From positions 155,001 through 217,000 of the forward strand of contig JAQGDQ010000191.1 of NCBI GenBank assembly GCA_030141605.1: a DNA stretch of 62,000 nt, read 5' to 3'. The stretch is from Tubiluchus corallicola (Eukaryota > Priapulida > Priapulimorpha > Priapulimorphida > Tubiluchidae). The notes beneath the pieces are model-generated. The model had not been told where the DNA came from. It made no database searches and was given only the letters and a program-made list of their open reading frames with translations. Shown here piece after piece: positions 15,001-27,955 of the stretch (the first letter of the stretch is position 1; each line of letters opens with the position of its first letter). The position numbers and the translations under genes are program-made.

Positions 15001-17531
15001 ATGAATCATACTTCCGTTAATTTATGCGAAATAAATCTGCTACATTATATAACTATAATTTTAATAACATTTTTAGAATGTTAGAAAAAAATAGTGATAC
15101 ACTGAATAAAAAACTGAAATGTTCTGCCAGCCTGAGTTGCGTAATAATAATAAATCTTGCATTACAATATGCAAAGTAGAAGTCAGAAATTATGAAAAGA
15201 ATGAGTGAAAATTACCCGTTCGCGTCACTTTTAATAGTAGATATCAGAAAAGCTATATTTTCAGTTTCAGTATTTTTCTGCACATTAAAAACTTAATGCG
15301 CCGGTCGTTAATCTGCAGTGACGGTCGATAGATTGCCTTGTTGCGCATTACATGTAAAGTAGTAAATTATAAAACGCTTAAAATCCCATAAAATCGACTG
15401 CATCAAGACGATAGTTTCTCACAGGTACATTATGCGTATGGTTGCTGTATCGTCTCACGCAATAAAAATCGATATTTTGATTTCCTGTGCAACGGTGGGA
15501 GCTAAGACATATCGACCGAAGTTCAGCAACATTAAGCTTGGTCACTAAAAAGATGGACTTCGTGTTACGACAGTTTTTTCAAAACCACACCCTAAATATC
15601 CTCTAAAACAGAGCAAGTACAAGCCCCTTTTAAATGCAAAGGTAACCAACTAAAATAAGGAATTGTTTGTTACATCTGATTCTCAAAACTACTGCGCGTG
15701 ATTGATTAAGGTAGTAACCTATTGATCTTGATTGCTGACTGATTGACTAACTGGCTCACTGACTTGACTGATTGACTCCACTGATTAATTACCCGAAGGA
15801 ACAGCTGGCCAACTAGCTGACTAAGTGATTCACTGACTGACCAACCAACTGTTTAAAACCTAGTTTTCAAAAGCAGATGTTATTTCTTCCGTGATCTACT
15901 TTTGGAAATTTCGTTTATTGCAGCTAGGCGGTGCTATTCTTACGGCTCTAAGTTGACTTCAATGCGGGTGATTTCAATGCAAAACGAATTTCTGAGCCAG
16001 TATAACTCACGTATTCGTTCATTGAATTTTTGACTATGCCCAGTGCACTGACCAATTTAGTAATATCCACTCGATTGTAGTTGACAAATGTGACTTGTTG
16101 GGCGAAATTTATGCGGGGGGGGGATTCTATTTCGTCTTAATAAAAAAATAAAAATGATAATCATCTGATGATCAAAGCTAGGCGAATGAAGCACGGAAAA
16201 CCAGTGCATAACAAAGGAGCAGTAAAGACTTGCGCAGCAATATTTTTTTTTCTATCGAAAATTATAACTGTAACAATATTTAATAAGGGTACTATCTCAA
16301 AATAATATAAAAAATCGTCAGGTCCGAGTCTTACTAATAAATGTGAAAGTTTTGAATCATTTGCTCAGAAAGTTTTGTATCATTCTGACACCATGCGCCT
16401 TGTTTTCCTCGCTTTTCTGACTACTGTTACAGAATATAAACAACAAGCCAGAAAAATTCAGAATTTTCTCTCGCGGTTTATGTAGTTTATTGGACACCTC
16501 GTTTTAGCTGTCGGAAAGTGCCAGAGCAGTAAAAGCAAAACACTTTTACTCATGAGCCTGAAAAACGCTACTCTGCTAATTTTCATGTTGGGTAAATCGT
16601 ACACAGTTTTAAGCATTTTAATGTTATAAACTAACATCAAATAGGGGGACAGAGATGTAACAAATCAGTTACTAGCCAAGCAAGCTTTATGTATACGCCA
16701 TTCATTTAAGCTCACGTTTGCATACGAGTGCGTACGAAGTAGGACACCCCTCTCCCATTATTATACGCTTCCACGTGCTACGCTTCATGATCCTTATATG
16801 GAACCAGTTAGCAGGAAGTACGAAGCCAGTTCCAAGAAGCGGGGTTGGTACAATTATTTAGAGGGATGGGTAGATTTGTAGCCGCGCGTAAGTGTACAAG
16901 CTCTTGGCGTAGTTCTCCTTGACTGAGCAGCTATATTTGGTTTTCATGCAAAAGCAACTTGTGTAGAGTCTATAGAGTGATTAGTTTGCTGCTGTTATAT
17001 TATAGTATCTGGTAAGCAGATGCCGGACAGGACAAGTGCCAGTTTACATAATTTAGAAGCAACCCAGAAATTGCTTGAAAATGTATTGCTGCAATCTTTA
17101 AGATCACTGGCTTTCTAATTGTCAACGTAAGGAAAAACTGCAACATTTGTCAATTCAAACACTCGGCTCCTTAGGAAATAATTCACTTTTACATGCGCTA
17201 CAATAATTTTATAGATTAGAGCTCACAGTTAGTGGCATTTGGAAGGAAGTCTGAAGATAATTAGATGAAACATATCTGTAGTACTAGGTTCTACACCTTG
17301 TTTTCTTTTAGTTTTTGGAAACAGTCTCCCCTAACCTATCGAGAACATAAATAGACTTTTGAAATTGACGTTACCTTTTGTAGTAGAAGTTAACTTTTGA
17401 GTTAATTATTGAAGTTTCGGTTGCAATGGTTTTAATAGCAAATACCCTACAAAGCCGAATCCCGCAGCATGACATTACGACATTATTAGCTTTTACTTGT
17501 GAAAGTTACAAGTTTCTAGGATTAGTAAGTT
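12071..17531. other. Gene-poor region upstream of actin
   Basis: No gene supported. Visible items are an isolated CRE palindrome TGACGTCA at 13055-13062 next to an ETS-like CTTCCTG, a degenerate GACT tetranucleotide tract at about 15715-15850, and a G8 run near 16115. The sequence between about 14097 and 14722 has G/C-rich ends and may be an old transposon, but I could not pair its termini. Confidence 0.45.
16772..16801. promoter_or_regulatory. Distal E-box plus CArG box
   Basis: CACGTG (16772-16777) is followed after 14 bases by CCTTATATGG (16792-16801), a perfect CArG box. A CAGGAAGT-type ETS motif lies just beyond. The same order of E-box then CArG occurs in actin intron 1. It lies about 4.9 kb upstream of the predicted actin start and could be an enhancer. 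Function is inferred only. Confidence 0.35.
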
Positions 17532-18108
17532 CTAAGTTAAGACCGAAAAATTTCTGTATGTTAAAAATTTAAATACCGTCAGCTATCAATAACTGACAGA
17601 TAACCGCATTGACGTATAAAGCATTCAATGCATGACAGCAAAATAATAAAGAAATCAACTAATTTACATTTTCGATCTTCACAACAGAAAATAATGTACT
17701 GATAAAGATTTGTTGTCAAGAAGAGATACCACTTAATCCTACGAATGACGGTATCTGGAACTCTTTCAAAGAGAAAGTGTACATCGGCTGAGCCGAGACG
17801 TTTGATGCAAAGGACCTAACGACAAAAATTGTTGAGTGGCAGGACCTAAATGTCCTTGAAAGAAATGAGAAACTGTTTCTTTGGTGTCAGTTGTGAAAGA
17901 AGCGCCTTCGTCTATTTTGCAGTGAAAATAGTGGGCAGATAGAGTATTGCCGTAAATTGTAACATTAGTGAAATACAGATTTTTGTTAATTGTTATATTA
18001 TGTTAATTTTAATTTGAAATGTTAATTTAAAACTTCTGTATCTTTGGAAAAATCTAAGTGAACGACATAAAACTTTTGGTGTTTATACATAAGTGTCTGT
18101 AACATTAG
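17532..18108 (+). mobile_element. Mariner-like transposon remnant, copy A
   Basis: This degraded copy of a mariner/Tc1-type element shares blocks with the copies at 27215-27955 and 50200-50565. Translation near 17735 gives YGIWNSFKEKVY-like words and then an FD..L..KI.E.. pattern. Near 17900 the reading is RLRLFCSENSGQIEY. These match the C-terminal part of a mariner transposase, but stops and shifts break the frame. The 5' flank (about 17555-17700) aligns with copy B's 5' part, so the middle of the element is deleted. The left end CTAAGTTAAGAC resembles the inverse of the right end (CTAATGTTACAGAC), which would be the terminal inverted repeats. The exact ends are uncertain. Confidence 0.6.
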
Positions 18109-18584
18109 CGTGGCCAATTTATTATATTACATAATTTGCCATAATAAGCAATATAAGGTGATATAAAAGTAAAAACATCTTAAAATAATGAGATTATGGC
18201 AGACAATCAATTAGTTTAACCGTGTGTGAATAAATTAAGTTAAAATTATATTGTTATAAGTTTGTTCGCAAAAACAGTTTATTATAACAAAGGCAATAAT
18301 AAGTTTTCCTCCTAAACAGAAATTTAACTAGTCAGGATAGGTATTTGGTCTACTTATGGCAAATAATGTCAACATTTCATTACATTATTAATATTCACCG
18401 TATTAATTATACACGGTTTTATATATAATAACAAGAATAAAGCTCCTGTACAAGCTTTTTTCAAACTTTATTTCCGGTTGTGGACGAAACTTTTATAAAT
18501 CATTGTTTTTTACAGTTCATTAATAATCGTGTCATTTAGCGACTTTTGGCGCCAAGCAGTGTTTCCGGCAACCCAAAGCCATAT

Positions 18585-18779
<195 letters not shown>

Positions 18780-18956
18780 CGCTTTATTTTACAAACATAA
18801 ACACAAGTACAATTAACAAATCACACACTTAAATAAATAAAGCATACAGGAACACGTCATATGTTTTGGTGTAAATTAATTATTATAATCTTAATATCAA
18901 GATTATTAGTGATGATGTTATAAACCCACAATTAATTTACCAATTTTGAAAGTTGG

Positions 18957-19047
18957 AATGCAGTCTTTATTTGAACCAGGGACTTTCTGCTTACATTGCA
19001 AACGCGTTAAAGCTCTAGACCACCGCATTTCCCAGTGGTGAAGACAG
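18957..19047 (-). repeat. tRNA-like fragment, probably SINE head
   Basis: On the minus strand an A-box-like TGGTCTAGAGC is followed by GCGTTTGCAATGTAAGC and then by a B-box-like GGTTCAAAT. Spacing is tRNA-like and the outer bases (GGGAAATGC and GCATTCC) pair partly. The T-stem does not close and the anticodon stem is mismatched. It is therefore more likely a decayed tRNA pseudogene or tRNA-derived SINE head than a working tRNA. Confidence 0.35.
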
Positions 19048-22000
19048 TCTTAAGTTTATCCCTCATAAATGACCAATCAAATTAATCAAAATAAAAAATT
19101 TATTTAACTCGCTAAAATCACTCTATTGTAAGCGATTTAACATCGGAAATGCTGAAGCTGGTTGGTCAGTTAAAAGGGATGAACGTTGGTAGTTTGGACT
19201 GCCTTGACCACTAGAGATTGCGGTGGCCAAGCTGGAATGCGGTGAAATTAAGTAACAAGAAAAAATCAACGATACACATAGTGTTAATATATTGTTATAT
19301 AAATTTAAAAAAACTTCTATAACAACATATAAGTCGCAAAATTTTTACACTTAATGTTTCGATAAATTTGTGATGTCCCCTCATGACAGAGATTAATTTG
19401 TCATTTTTGATGTAGAAAAGTCAAAATTCCCAAAAAGTATTTACTTCCTGTACCCTCACCCTAATAAACAATAAAATGTTTCTTTCACGAATTCATCGAA
19501 GTGGCAAGTCAGTGGTCAACTTTGCGCACAAAGAAGCAAAATTTTTATACTAAAGAAATTTTATTCATTTAATGACACACAGGTATGGAAAGTTAACGCC
19601 CTTTTTATACAGAATCTCTTTTTTCCTTTCTAGAAATTCCCCTTGGATTTTGTTAAGTACTCGATTAGTTTCTGCAAAAAGATTGACAACGCAAGTCCGC
19701 AAGATGTATTAATTAGTCATATTCTTTATTTTAGGATTGTTTATTAATGTTGGAATAAACCCTCAGTTGTTGAATTTGAAGTAATGTAAAAATTTGTTTT
19801 TTTTTGCTTTTATTTACGCAAACAAACCGCAAGTGCCGAATGAGGAAAAAGTTATACCAAATAAGAAAGTATACTTATAAACACTGCTACGAGTTATAAT
19901 AGGTGCAACAGCTTATTCGTATGAAACAGTCTAGCTTTCAGAGAGAAAAAAAGAGTAAATTGGTTTTGCATAACACGCGAGTCGAAAATGATGAGTAATT
20001 ACTTCCTTATTTGAACATCGTTATGCCGGTAATTGCCCGCTAAGTGCTACTAACCACTAGGTATAAACCTGACAGCCGGTATCATTTCATTTATATCAAT
20101 GCTTGTTAACCAATACATCTATTTTAAATTTGGTATCACAGAACTAACTGGCCGTGCCCACTTATTAAAATATTTAGTATTCACCTACGCTGGTGGATGC
20201 TGAAACAACAATCGTAGGCCTAATGGGCGGGTAACCTTTTTTATGTCAAGTTACGTGAAACGGCCAATCGCATTCGGTAAGCCCTGTTTAGGCTGTCGGG
20301 CATCCACGTGAATGAATCTAGACTATCGGCATACATTCGACTATCAGGCATCCCGATGGAAATTAAATTATGCTTTGCAGCAAAAGCAGTGAACATGTGT
20401 AAAAAAAATCGGACCATTGATTGGGTAAATCTGATTGGGAAAAAGTCATTGGAAAGCGCTTCACTCATTCACGACAAAAAGCATCTAAACGCGCACTAAT
20501 CATCGTATCTTGTATGCACATAAACAACTGTTTTGGTGTGAATAATCTGGAAATTTGGCATTTGATCTTTGGCATACTATTACTGCAGTATGAGAATAGT
20601 TCTTTCATTTACGTGAATTTGTTTTATGCGAAACTTTCATAGACGGAGAATCATTACGGAACATTTTTTGAGTATCCATATCAAGTGAAAGTCACTTTTC
20701 AGTTTGGTCTGCTTAAATCGAAAATTTAAATCCGGTTGCTAGGAACAGCGGTTTATATATTAATAATCTAAAGGGCAGCCGCTTTTCCCATTTGACTGAA
20801 TAAAATGTTCTGTTTGTGCAATTCAGAGTGGCATAAAGGGGCTTGGCAACATTTGTTGCATCTAGTAATCTTTACAGCTTCTGCTACAGTATTTTTCTAT
20901 GCTTTGTTTCATGCCAAAAGAGTACAGTTGCTACAAAAATTATTATAAAGCAAAAGAATGACATCATAATCGTGAAAACTATTGAATTTCATTGGAAGAA
21001 ACAGCAACTAAAAACCACAGTGACAACTGTGATGTTATGCAAAATGGACATTTGAAAAGTTAAATGTCTTCAAATTATTTTGGCTTATAAATACGTTCTA
21101 TAAGTAAAACATGATCGAATTCAAGTTAGATATTTCTTAGTATTTTGATTTTATTGTTTGTCTTTGTTGCAATTTTTATTTACCTGAGTTTTGGTTATTA
21201 TGTTTAATGCTGTTTTTATTTTAATTCTTCGGTTCATTTGCTTTCAGCTCTTTATTATAATTGAAGTATATTGTAGGGTTATTAATTTTCTCAGGATTTT
21301 TCGCAATATACAAAACGTCATTTGTATGAGTATTTATATAATCTATCCTAAATATAATGTTGTAGACGTGTAGCCGCTGTTGTCGCAGACGCGAGCTTTA
21401 GTTTGTTTGCAAATTAATTAATTTACAGTTTATTACATGCTGATGATTGTTTTTATTGTTTAACTTCGCATTAACGCGGCAGTATTGCTACGATAAGGCA
21501 AGATAAGACGAGATGAGATATATTTATTTACCTCCTGCAAGTTTAACAGCACATAGAACATTCAGTTATTTTTAAAATTTAGTAAAATGAAAGGTATTTT
21601 GTAGTATTATATTTAGAAGGAAATATAGTTAGTATGGAGAAACGGCGGCGATACAGTCAACTAACTGAGCCACCATTAGCTGGCAGTGTTAAACAGTGCC
21701 AAATCTGTTAGTTTTTCCAAGTTTACATAACTGTCTGAGTTGGTGCTGCCACCTATTAATCAGTTTTGTTGAATCCTGGATTATAATTGTTGCCCACTCT
21801 ATAATTTTAGAACTATGAACTATAACACTTGGCTTCTTGAGTTGATACACAGTAGTTTATCATTCTATGTTAGAAAGGGCAGAGAGCAATGAGACCTGTC
21901 TTGAGTTAATTACACAAGTGACAAATGTATGTAAAGCTAACTTTCATGAAATAAACTCGCTACTTTTGTTGACTGATGTTAACCTTCATTATTTGGATGG

Positions 22001-22531
22001 ACTTCATTGCTGTGATTGATTATTGATCATTAGAATAAATATTGGCCAGCATGTTAAACAATTTCATCAGTTCGACCAGCATGCTAATTAATATGTCGTT
22101 GTCTGTTATAATGAGGTTTCCTGCAACATTCAAACTTCGCATAACTGATTTAAGCTTCACGATAGTTGTAGCCACATAACCATGATAGAAATTGTGTTGG
22201 CCTAAGGTGTAGCATATAATAAAGAATATAATAATAATGATAATGATAATGCGCCGATGTGCCACAAGCGTATGATGGATTATTCTAAAGTTGCGATTCC
22301 TAAATAATTTAATTAATTGATTTGCAAGTTGGCAGGTTACCTAGAGACTCGCAATACATTGGCATTGCTAATTCTCATAATTAGTTTTTAATTGGTTTTA
22401 ATAAATATAACACTTTTATGAGTTTTAAAATAATTGTAATTGTTGTTTTTGCGATTCTATGGTAAATGCCAAGGTTGTTTTCAAATAGTCACCACAAAAT
22501 TTTGGTGCGTCATTTGTTAGTTTTGGCATTT

Positions 22532-23191
22532 TTATAATGCGCTCTTGTTTTGTACTAGAACGTCCAACCTGAGACTTAATTTCATCAGTTTCAGCACTTT
22601 AACTCTGTAAGCGCAAACTTTTAAGGCCAATCTGTCTCCCACTTCAGCCGTTGGAGGTCGCGCTCCATCCTTTCTGTGGCGTATTTTTAATTTATTTTTA
22701 TCAAAAGTAACGTTAAAATGTTTGTACAGCTGAAAATCTCCCCAACTCCAGCTTGTTACTAGCTTCATCTGTGCTTCGGTAAGGCTGGCCCTGTACGCTG
22801 ACTTACGAACATTTAACGGGCAAAGTAGCGTTAGGTCGTTCCTCTGCCCGGCAAGTAGTTGGCTAAGTAGAACTAATGACTCCTCAAATCGTTCGAGTAT
22901 CATAACTACGTCAAACTCATTCTCTATCATTTTAATTATAGAATTTATAGCCATACTGTTTCTTTTATCTTTTTCTTTCAAACCGAAAATGAATAACATT
23001 AAGTTGTGCATCTTCAAAGTTCTAGCCGATATTCTGTCGCTATATTCGTCAGGATGTTGAATAAATGTTGAAAAATGGACGCCAAACTTTTCTGACCAAC
23101 CATTGTAAGTATAATATGACTCCAACATCGTTGCGGGGCGTCGTATTATAGCGATAAATTTTTCATTAACAACTTCTGTTGGCCAGGAATC
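22532..23191 (-). CDS. Galactose-3-O-sulfotransferase-like, 5'-truncated
   Basis: An open frame of 219 codons (the first internal Met is at 23128) encodes the middle and C-terminal part of a Gal3ST-family enzyme. This Golgi type II sulfotransferase family moves sulfate from PAPS to the 3-OH of galactose in glycolipids and glycans. Family words are clear: FIAIIRRPATMLES (the family reads like RDPV..FESSF), FDVVMILERFEESLVLL (family VMIAEYFDESLVLL) and LTEAQ...WSWGDFQLYKHFNVTF. The N-terminal anchor and the PAPS 5'-phosphosulfate loop are absent. The frame closes with TAA at 23194-23192, ten bases from a foldback element (23201-23498), and no homology continues on its other side. It is either the last exon of a spliced gene, although the upstream AG lacks a pyrimidine tract, or a copy broken by the insertion. 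The family is firm; whether it functions is open. Confidence 0.75.
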   Translation of the reverse strand, partial: DSWPTEVVNEKFIAIIRRPATMLESYYTYNGWSEKFGVHFSTFIQHPDEYSDRISARTLKMHNLMLFIFGLKEKDKRNSMAINSIIKMIENEFDVVMILERFEESLVLLSQLLAGQRNDLTLLCPLNVRKSAYRASLTEAQMKLVTSWSWGDFQLYKHFNVTFDKNKLKIRHRKDGARPPTAEVGDRLALKVCAYRVKVLKLMKLSLRLDVLVQNKSAL

Positions 23192-23200
23192 TTAATTTTT

Positions 23201-23498
23201 TAATTTAGAAGAAAACACCAACGACAATGTAAAAACCCGCATTCTTTTATTGAAACGATTCGAGCAAACTTCGCCAATCTTCAGTCAACTCCAAAAATCC
23301 TATAAAGCAAAAATTCACACTACAAACCTTCATACCTGACGGCTTTGTAGGAATTCGTTTATGCAGGAAAGAATGTTATGTTAATATTGGTTTTATAGCT
23401 TTTGTAGTTACGTACTTGCGATGGGCGAAGTTCGCTAGAAATGTTTTAGTAAAAGGATGTGTTTTTACAATGTCATTGGTGTTTTTCTTCTTAATTAA
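23201..23498. mobile_element. Foldback/MITE element next to the Gal3ST piece
   Basis: Two arms of about 79 bases are inverted copies of each other. The left arm (23201-23279) contains AGAAGAAAACACCAACGACA, ATGTAAAAAC and AAACTTCGCC. The right arm (23420-23498) read in reverse contains AGAAGAAAAACACCAATGAC, TTGTAAAAAC and GAACTTCGCC. The centre is weakly self-complementary as well (TATAAAGC and GCTTTTGTAG type words). Both edges begin TTAATT, so a TTAA or TA target site is possible. There is no coding capacity. This is the size and form of a miniature inverted-repeat transposable element. Confidence 0.75.
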
Positions 23499-23954
23499 TC
23501 ATTATTTTGCATCATAAGCTCACTGGATAAACAGAAGATCTAATACAGTGGATTTATTACGTCGCTACTGGCAATATCATTATTTAACATTCATAACATA
23601 TTCTATTGCATACCTCTGTATATATATATATATATAATAACCCATACCACCGAAATTAATATATACGATGTAATAATATGGAACACAATGGCCTGCTTCG
23701 TAAATAAGGAGTTCCAAGTTCAACCTTATCTTCGGTCCACAGTTCGCAAAACATCTGAATTATCCCTAAATGACATGAGCAGCTACTGAGCATATTTGTA
23801 GTAACGCAAAGTTAAAGCAAAGAAAGAAATGTGTCGGTGAAGACATTATTGTGAAACATTGGGACTAGTGGCGTCCTCGTGGGTGAAAAAAGTAAACTGC
23901 TAGGACTTCAGTGTAGCAACGTGTATTGTTATGAAATACTGAATATGACAAAAA

Positions 23955-25023
23955 GTCTCAACAAGTGAATGTGAACGTGTGAACGGTTCAACAGGTGAAT
24001 GTGAATGCTTCAACAAGTGTATGTGAATGGTTCAACAAGTGAATGTGAATGGCTCAACAAGTGAATGTGAATGGTTCAACAGGTGTGAATGCTTCAACAA
24101 GTGAATGTGAATGGCTCAACAAGTGAATGCGAACGTGTGAATAGTTCAACAAGTGAATGTGAATGGTTCAAGAAGTGAATGTGAATGGCTCAACAAGTGA
24201 ATGTGAATGTTTCAAGAAGTGAATGTGAATGGCTCAACAAGTGAATGTGAATGGCTCAACAAGTGAATGTGAACGTGTGAGCAGTTCAACAAGTGAATGT
24301 GAATGGTTCAACAAGTGAATATGAATGGCTCAACAAGTGAATGTGAATGGTTCAACAAGTGAATGTGAATGGCTCAACAAGTGAATGTGAATGGCTCAAC
24401 AAGTGAATGTGAATGGCTCAACAAGTGAATGTGAATGGCTCAACAAGTGAATGTGAATGGCTCAACAAGTGAATGTGAATGGCTCAACAAGTGAATGTGA
24501 ATGGCTCAACAAGTGAATGTGAATGGCTCAACAAGTGAATGTGAATGGCTCAACAAGTGAATATGAATGGTTTAACAAGTGGATTTGAATGGCTCAACAA
24601 GTGAGTGCGAATGGTTCAACAAGTGAATATGAATGGTTCAACAAGTGAATGTGAATGGCTCAACAAGTGAATGTGAATGGCTCAACAAGTGAATGTGAAT
24701 GGCTCAACAAGTGAATATGAATTGTTCAACAAGTGAATGTGAATGGCTCAGCAAGTGAATATGAATGGCTCAACAAGTGAGTGCGAATGGCTCAACAAGT
24801 GAATGTGAATGGCTCAACAAATGAATGTGAACAGTTTAGCAGGTAAATGTGAACGGATCAACAAGTGAATGTGAACGAATCAACAAACGAATGTGAACGG
24901 ATCAACAAGTGAATGTGGACAGTTCAGCAAGTAAATGTGAACGGATCAACAAGTGAATATGAATGGATCAAAAAGTGAATGTGAATGGCTCATGAATGTA
25001 AATTGATCAACAAGTGAATGTTA
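23955..25023. repeat. 22-bp minisatellite, about 1.07 kb
   Basis: Nearly 50 tandem units of about 22 bases with consensus GGCTCAACAAGTGAATGTGA plus AT. Units between about 24357 and 24560 are almost identical. Both edges carry variants: GGTTC in place of GGCTC, an inserted GAACGTGT, and GGATCAACAAG at the right end. The unit length is not a multiple of three and TGA occurs in every frame, so the array is not coding. There are no unique spacers, so it is not a CRISPR-like array. Confidence 0.97.
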
Positions 25024-26296
25024 TAGAACGTAAATTAAAAATAACAAAATAGAGATCTACATGGATACTGGCTAAAACCCTGGTAGAAAAAGAGACAGCA
25101 GGCTTGGAGAGCTGGAGGAGGGAGGCGGGCGATGGTTGCAGTAGTCCAGCACAAAATTATTCAGTGCCTAAAATAGAAAAAATGGACATGAAAATTTGGC
25201 TTAATTTGCGAGTTCTAGTCCCTAGGTCTCAAGTTCAAGTCTCAAATTCAACACAATTTTTCGCGCCTTCCTTTTTTTCAGTCCACTTAGTTACTATGTT
25301 TACCATTGTTGAACAGAAACGAAAAAATATTGGTTTTGGCTTATGCCTGTAAAAACCAATTGTTGAGCAGTGGCTAGTAAATATAGCAGATATTTAAATT
25401 TATTTGACATTAAATTTTGTTTATCAGCACCTTAATATTCTTGTTATTGCATACAGCCGTAATGGATGTGGGCTCCTAACACGTTTGAAATAATATATCG
25501 GACGAACTAGGATTTGCATCAGATGAAACTAGAAATGAATAATACTAATACAATGTAGTTGACTTGAAGAAATTGCAAAGCAATTTTTGGCGAAAATAGT
25601 TCTTATTAATTGTAAGAACCGTGCAAGTGTTACTGATTGTTGGCGGCATCTGATTGCCACAGAACCCATAATTATAAACACAAAGTTGTAACACAAATAT
25701 GTGAGAGTTTGACAAGCAAAAACTCGATGTATTTTACTTTAATATATTTTCATTTTCAATTTCTGGCCTCTGTAATATTTACAGCTTGTAATCCACAGCA
25801 GCAACATTCTTTTGCTTTTAACTTTTACGCAGCATGTCATTTTTTGTATGATAGATCCTGATGTTTATCTTTGACTGAGAAATATTTATACAGAAAGTAC
25901 GTTAAACAATAATGTAAGTTTTTGTACCAGGGCCTCCTGCCACGAAGTTGTATTGGTGGCAGGGTCCCCCTCCTCAGATTGTGCTCCCATGGTGGTAATA
26001 GGGAGCTGAATCTTCTTTGCTTCTTTAATGACTCCAACTTCCCGATATTTTTGTTTGTTCTGAGTTGCTGCTAATGAAATAATATTATTATTGAAGCAAA
26101 TGACACCTCCGCAATAACATGGCATGAATATTAAACTTATTCAATGTACGCAGTTTTTCCAACTCTATTGTATTTGAATACTTTACTGTTTTGCTCTTCA
26201 AAGTTATGAACTGGAAACTTTTGCTTGCAACTACATTTTCAGAAAACATAGTTATATTCATTTTAGGTATCTCAGAAATGCGTTTTTACGGTTACG

Positions 26297-26487
26297 GAGG
26301 TTTAGACGCAAGCTGTTTCGACACAAACATTTTCGACACATAGGTTATTTGGACATTAGGCATTTTGGACACAGGATATTTGTACACATAGAACATTTCG
26401 ACACGCAGGACACTTGGGCACAAGGTAATTTTGACTCATAGGACCCACAAAGCTGAAAGTGCACTTTAGGTATTACGACACATTAGC
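26297..26487 (+). repeat. 16-bp tandem repeat cluster (CATTTCGACACATAGG type)
   Basis: Degenerate units of 16-17 bases follow each other: TTTCGACACAAAC, ATTTTCGACACATAGG, TTATTTGGACATTAGG, CATTTTGGACACAGGA, TATTTGTACACATAGA, CATTTCGACACGCAGG and so on. The same unit fills both ends of the element at 59617-61582. The cluster is therefore likely a solo end or remnant of that family. The left border GGTTTAGACGCAAGC resembles the terminus there (GGTGTTAGCC). Confidence 0.75.
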
Positions 26488-27214
26488 TTTCGGCTGTGAA
26501 AGTTAGAACGGTTGCCAGAGTTGGAGGTTAAATAATTCGAAAATACATTTTATTGATACCGCTTGGAATATAGCTATCCGTAAATTATGGCAACTGCCGT
26601 AAAGAGCTCACACTTTCATTTTGCCCCATATTGCTGGTATCGTTCAGTTACGTAAGCACTTCGCTATACGGTTTTTGAAATTCTATGTAGCATGTGTAAA
26701 TAGTAGTAACTCGACAATTAACTTTATAGCCAAACATACATTATATGACGTAAACTCAATAATGGGTTTCAACTTGCATAAAATTGTTATAGGAAATAAT
26801 GTTACACTAGAAGATGCATTTAGATATTTCATGTATTACCTCGTAAAATTATAAAAAGATGCGAATTACGTTCCAAGCAGCTAGCCACAAAAAACTTAAC
26901 AATAGATTGTATAAATTGTATTGAAAACAGGAATTTTAATTTTTTACCAAAGTATCAATTGAGACAGATGTTAGAATATGTAGTATTTTTTTAAATTAAT
27001 TTCTCTGTCTTCCTGTGTGTAAATAATATCCGTGCTTGTTTTTTGTTGTTGTTGTTGTCAATGTTTAATATTTATTTTTACTTTTACTACTAGCTTACTA
27101 ATTTCTTTTAATTGAACAGCTTATGTAACTTAGCTGTACATATGTATTCGAAAATAGATGATGTTAATAATAAGTTTACAGCTTTAGTAGCTTTTAAGTT
27201 ATTGCCGTAACGCT

Positions 27215-27955
27215 TTCGCATGTTAGAAATTTGAATGCTGGAACAATGTCAGCTAATCATAAATGTTTACTGAAGAGCAGCTACATTGCGCATATGAGGT
27301 ATTCATAGATAGCAGCGAGACAATAAAGAAGTCAACCAGTTTAGGATCTTCATTACAGAATATAAAGCACTAATTCGCTATCAAAGAAAAAGGCATGTGA
27401 GTTGCAAAGAGCACGACGGGAAAAAATGGAACAATGCTTCTGTGAATAAGATAATATTAAAGATACGAAGCAGTGGTCCTAGTGGAGATACTAGTAAGCA
27501 ACCTGGAACTGGAAGTAGCCAACCAAGAATAGAATGCACACTCTCGAATCAGGAATTAGAAGAGAACATTTTTTCGCAGAAAAACGTGGCTGGCACAAAT
27601 AGGTCACTACGAGAAATTGTGCAAAGAGTAAGTGCACGACGGCCGTGCAGAACTGTTTGATGTAATGGAACTAAACCAAAAATTGTTGTGTGACGAGGCG
27701 AGGCACCAAATATCATTTTTAAAGTAGTGAAAAACTGTCTGCTATTGGAAGAAATGTTTCGTCTATGTAGTTTGCATTGAAAATGGTGGACACATAAAAC
27801 GCTTAATGTAAATTTTAACAATAGTGACATACGAAATTTTTCCAGCATTTACTTTCGTGACTTATTGTCTTAAAAGTAATGTATCTTTGGGAAAATTTAA
27901 GGAATGACCTAATATTTTTGTCATTTATACACAAAGTTTCCAAAGTGTGGTAATT
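27215..27955 (+). mobile_element. Mariner-like transposon remnant, copy B
   Basis: An open frame at 27397-27660 (87 residues) reads like the N-terminal helix-turn-helix region of a mariner transposase. SVNKIILKI is followed by a G-rich linker (GDTSKQPGTGSSQPR, family form GSV..KPGSGRPR) and then ENIFSQKNVAGTNRSLREI (family form LSQE..GTHRSIREIAR). It jumps directly to the C-terminal region (GTTTGATG... at 27654), shared with copies A and C, so the catalytic DDE/D core is deleted. The 3' flank (TATCTTTGGGAAAATTTAAG and CATTTATACACAAAG) aligns with copies A and C. This is an internally deleted, non-autonomous copy. Confidence 0.65.

Noticed and set aside
23955-25023. CRISPR-like array
   Set aside because: Units are directly adjacent with no unique spacers, and the genome is eukaryotic; it is a minisatellite.
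25886-26125. Minus-strand frame with MGAQSEEGDPAT
   Set aside because: The composition is suggestive, but there is no family match, splice context or second exon.
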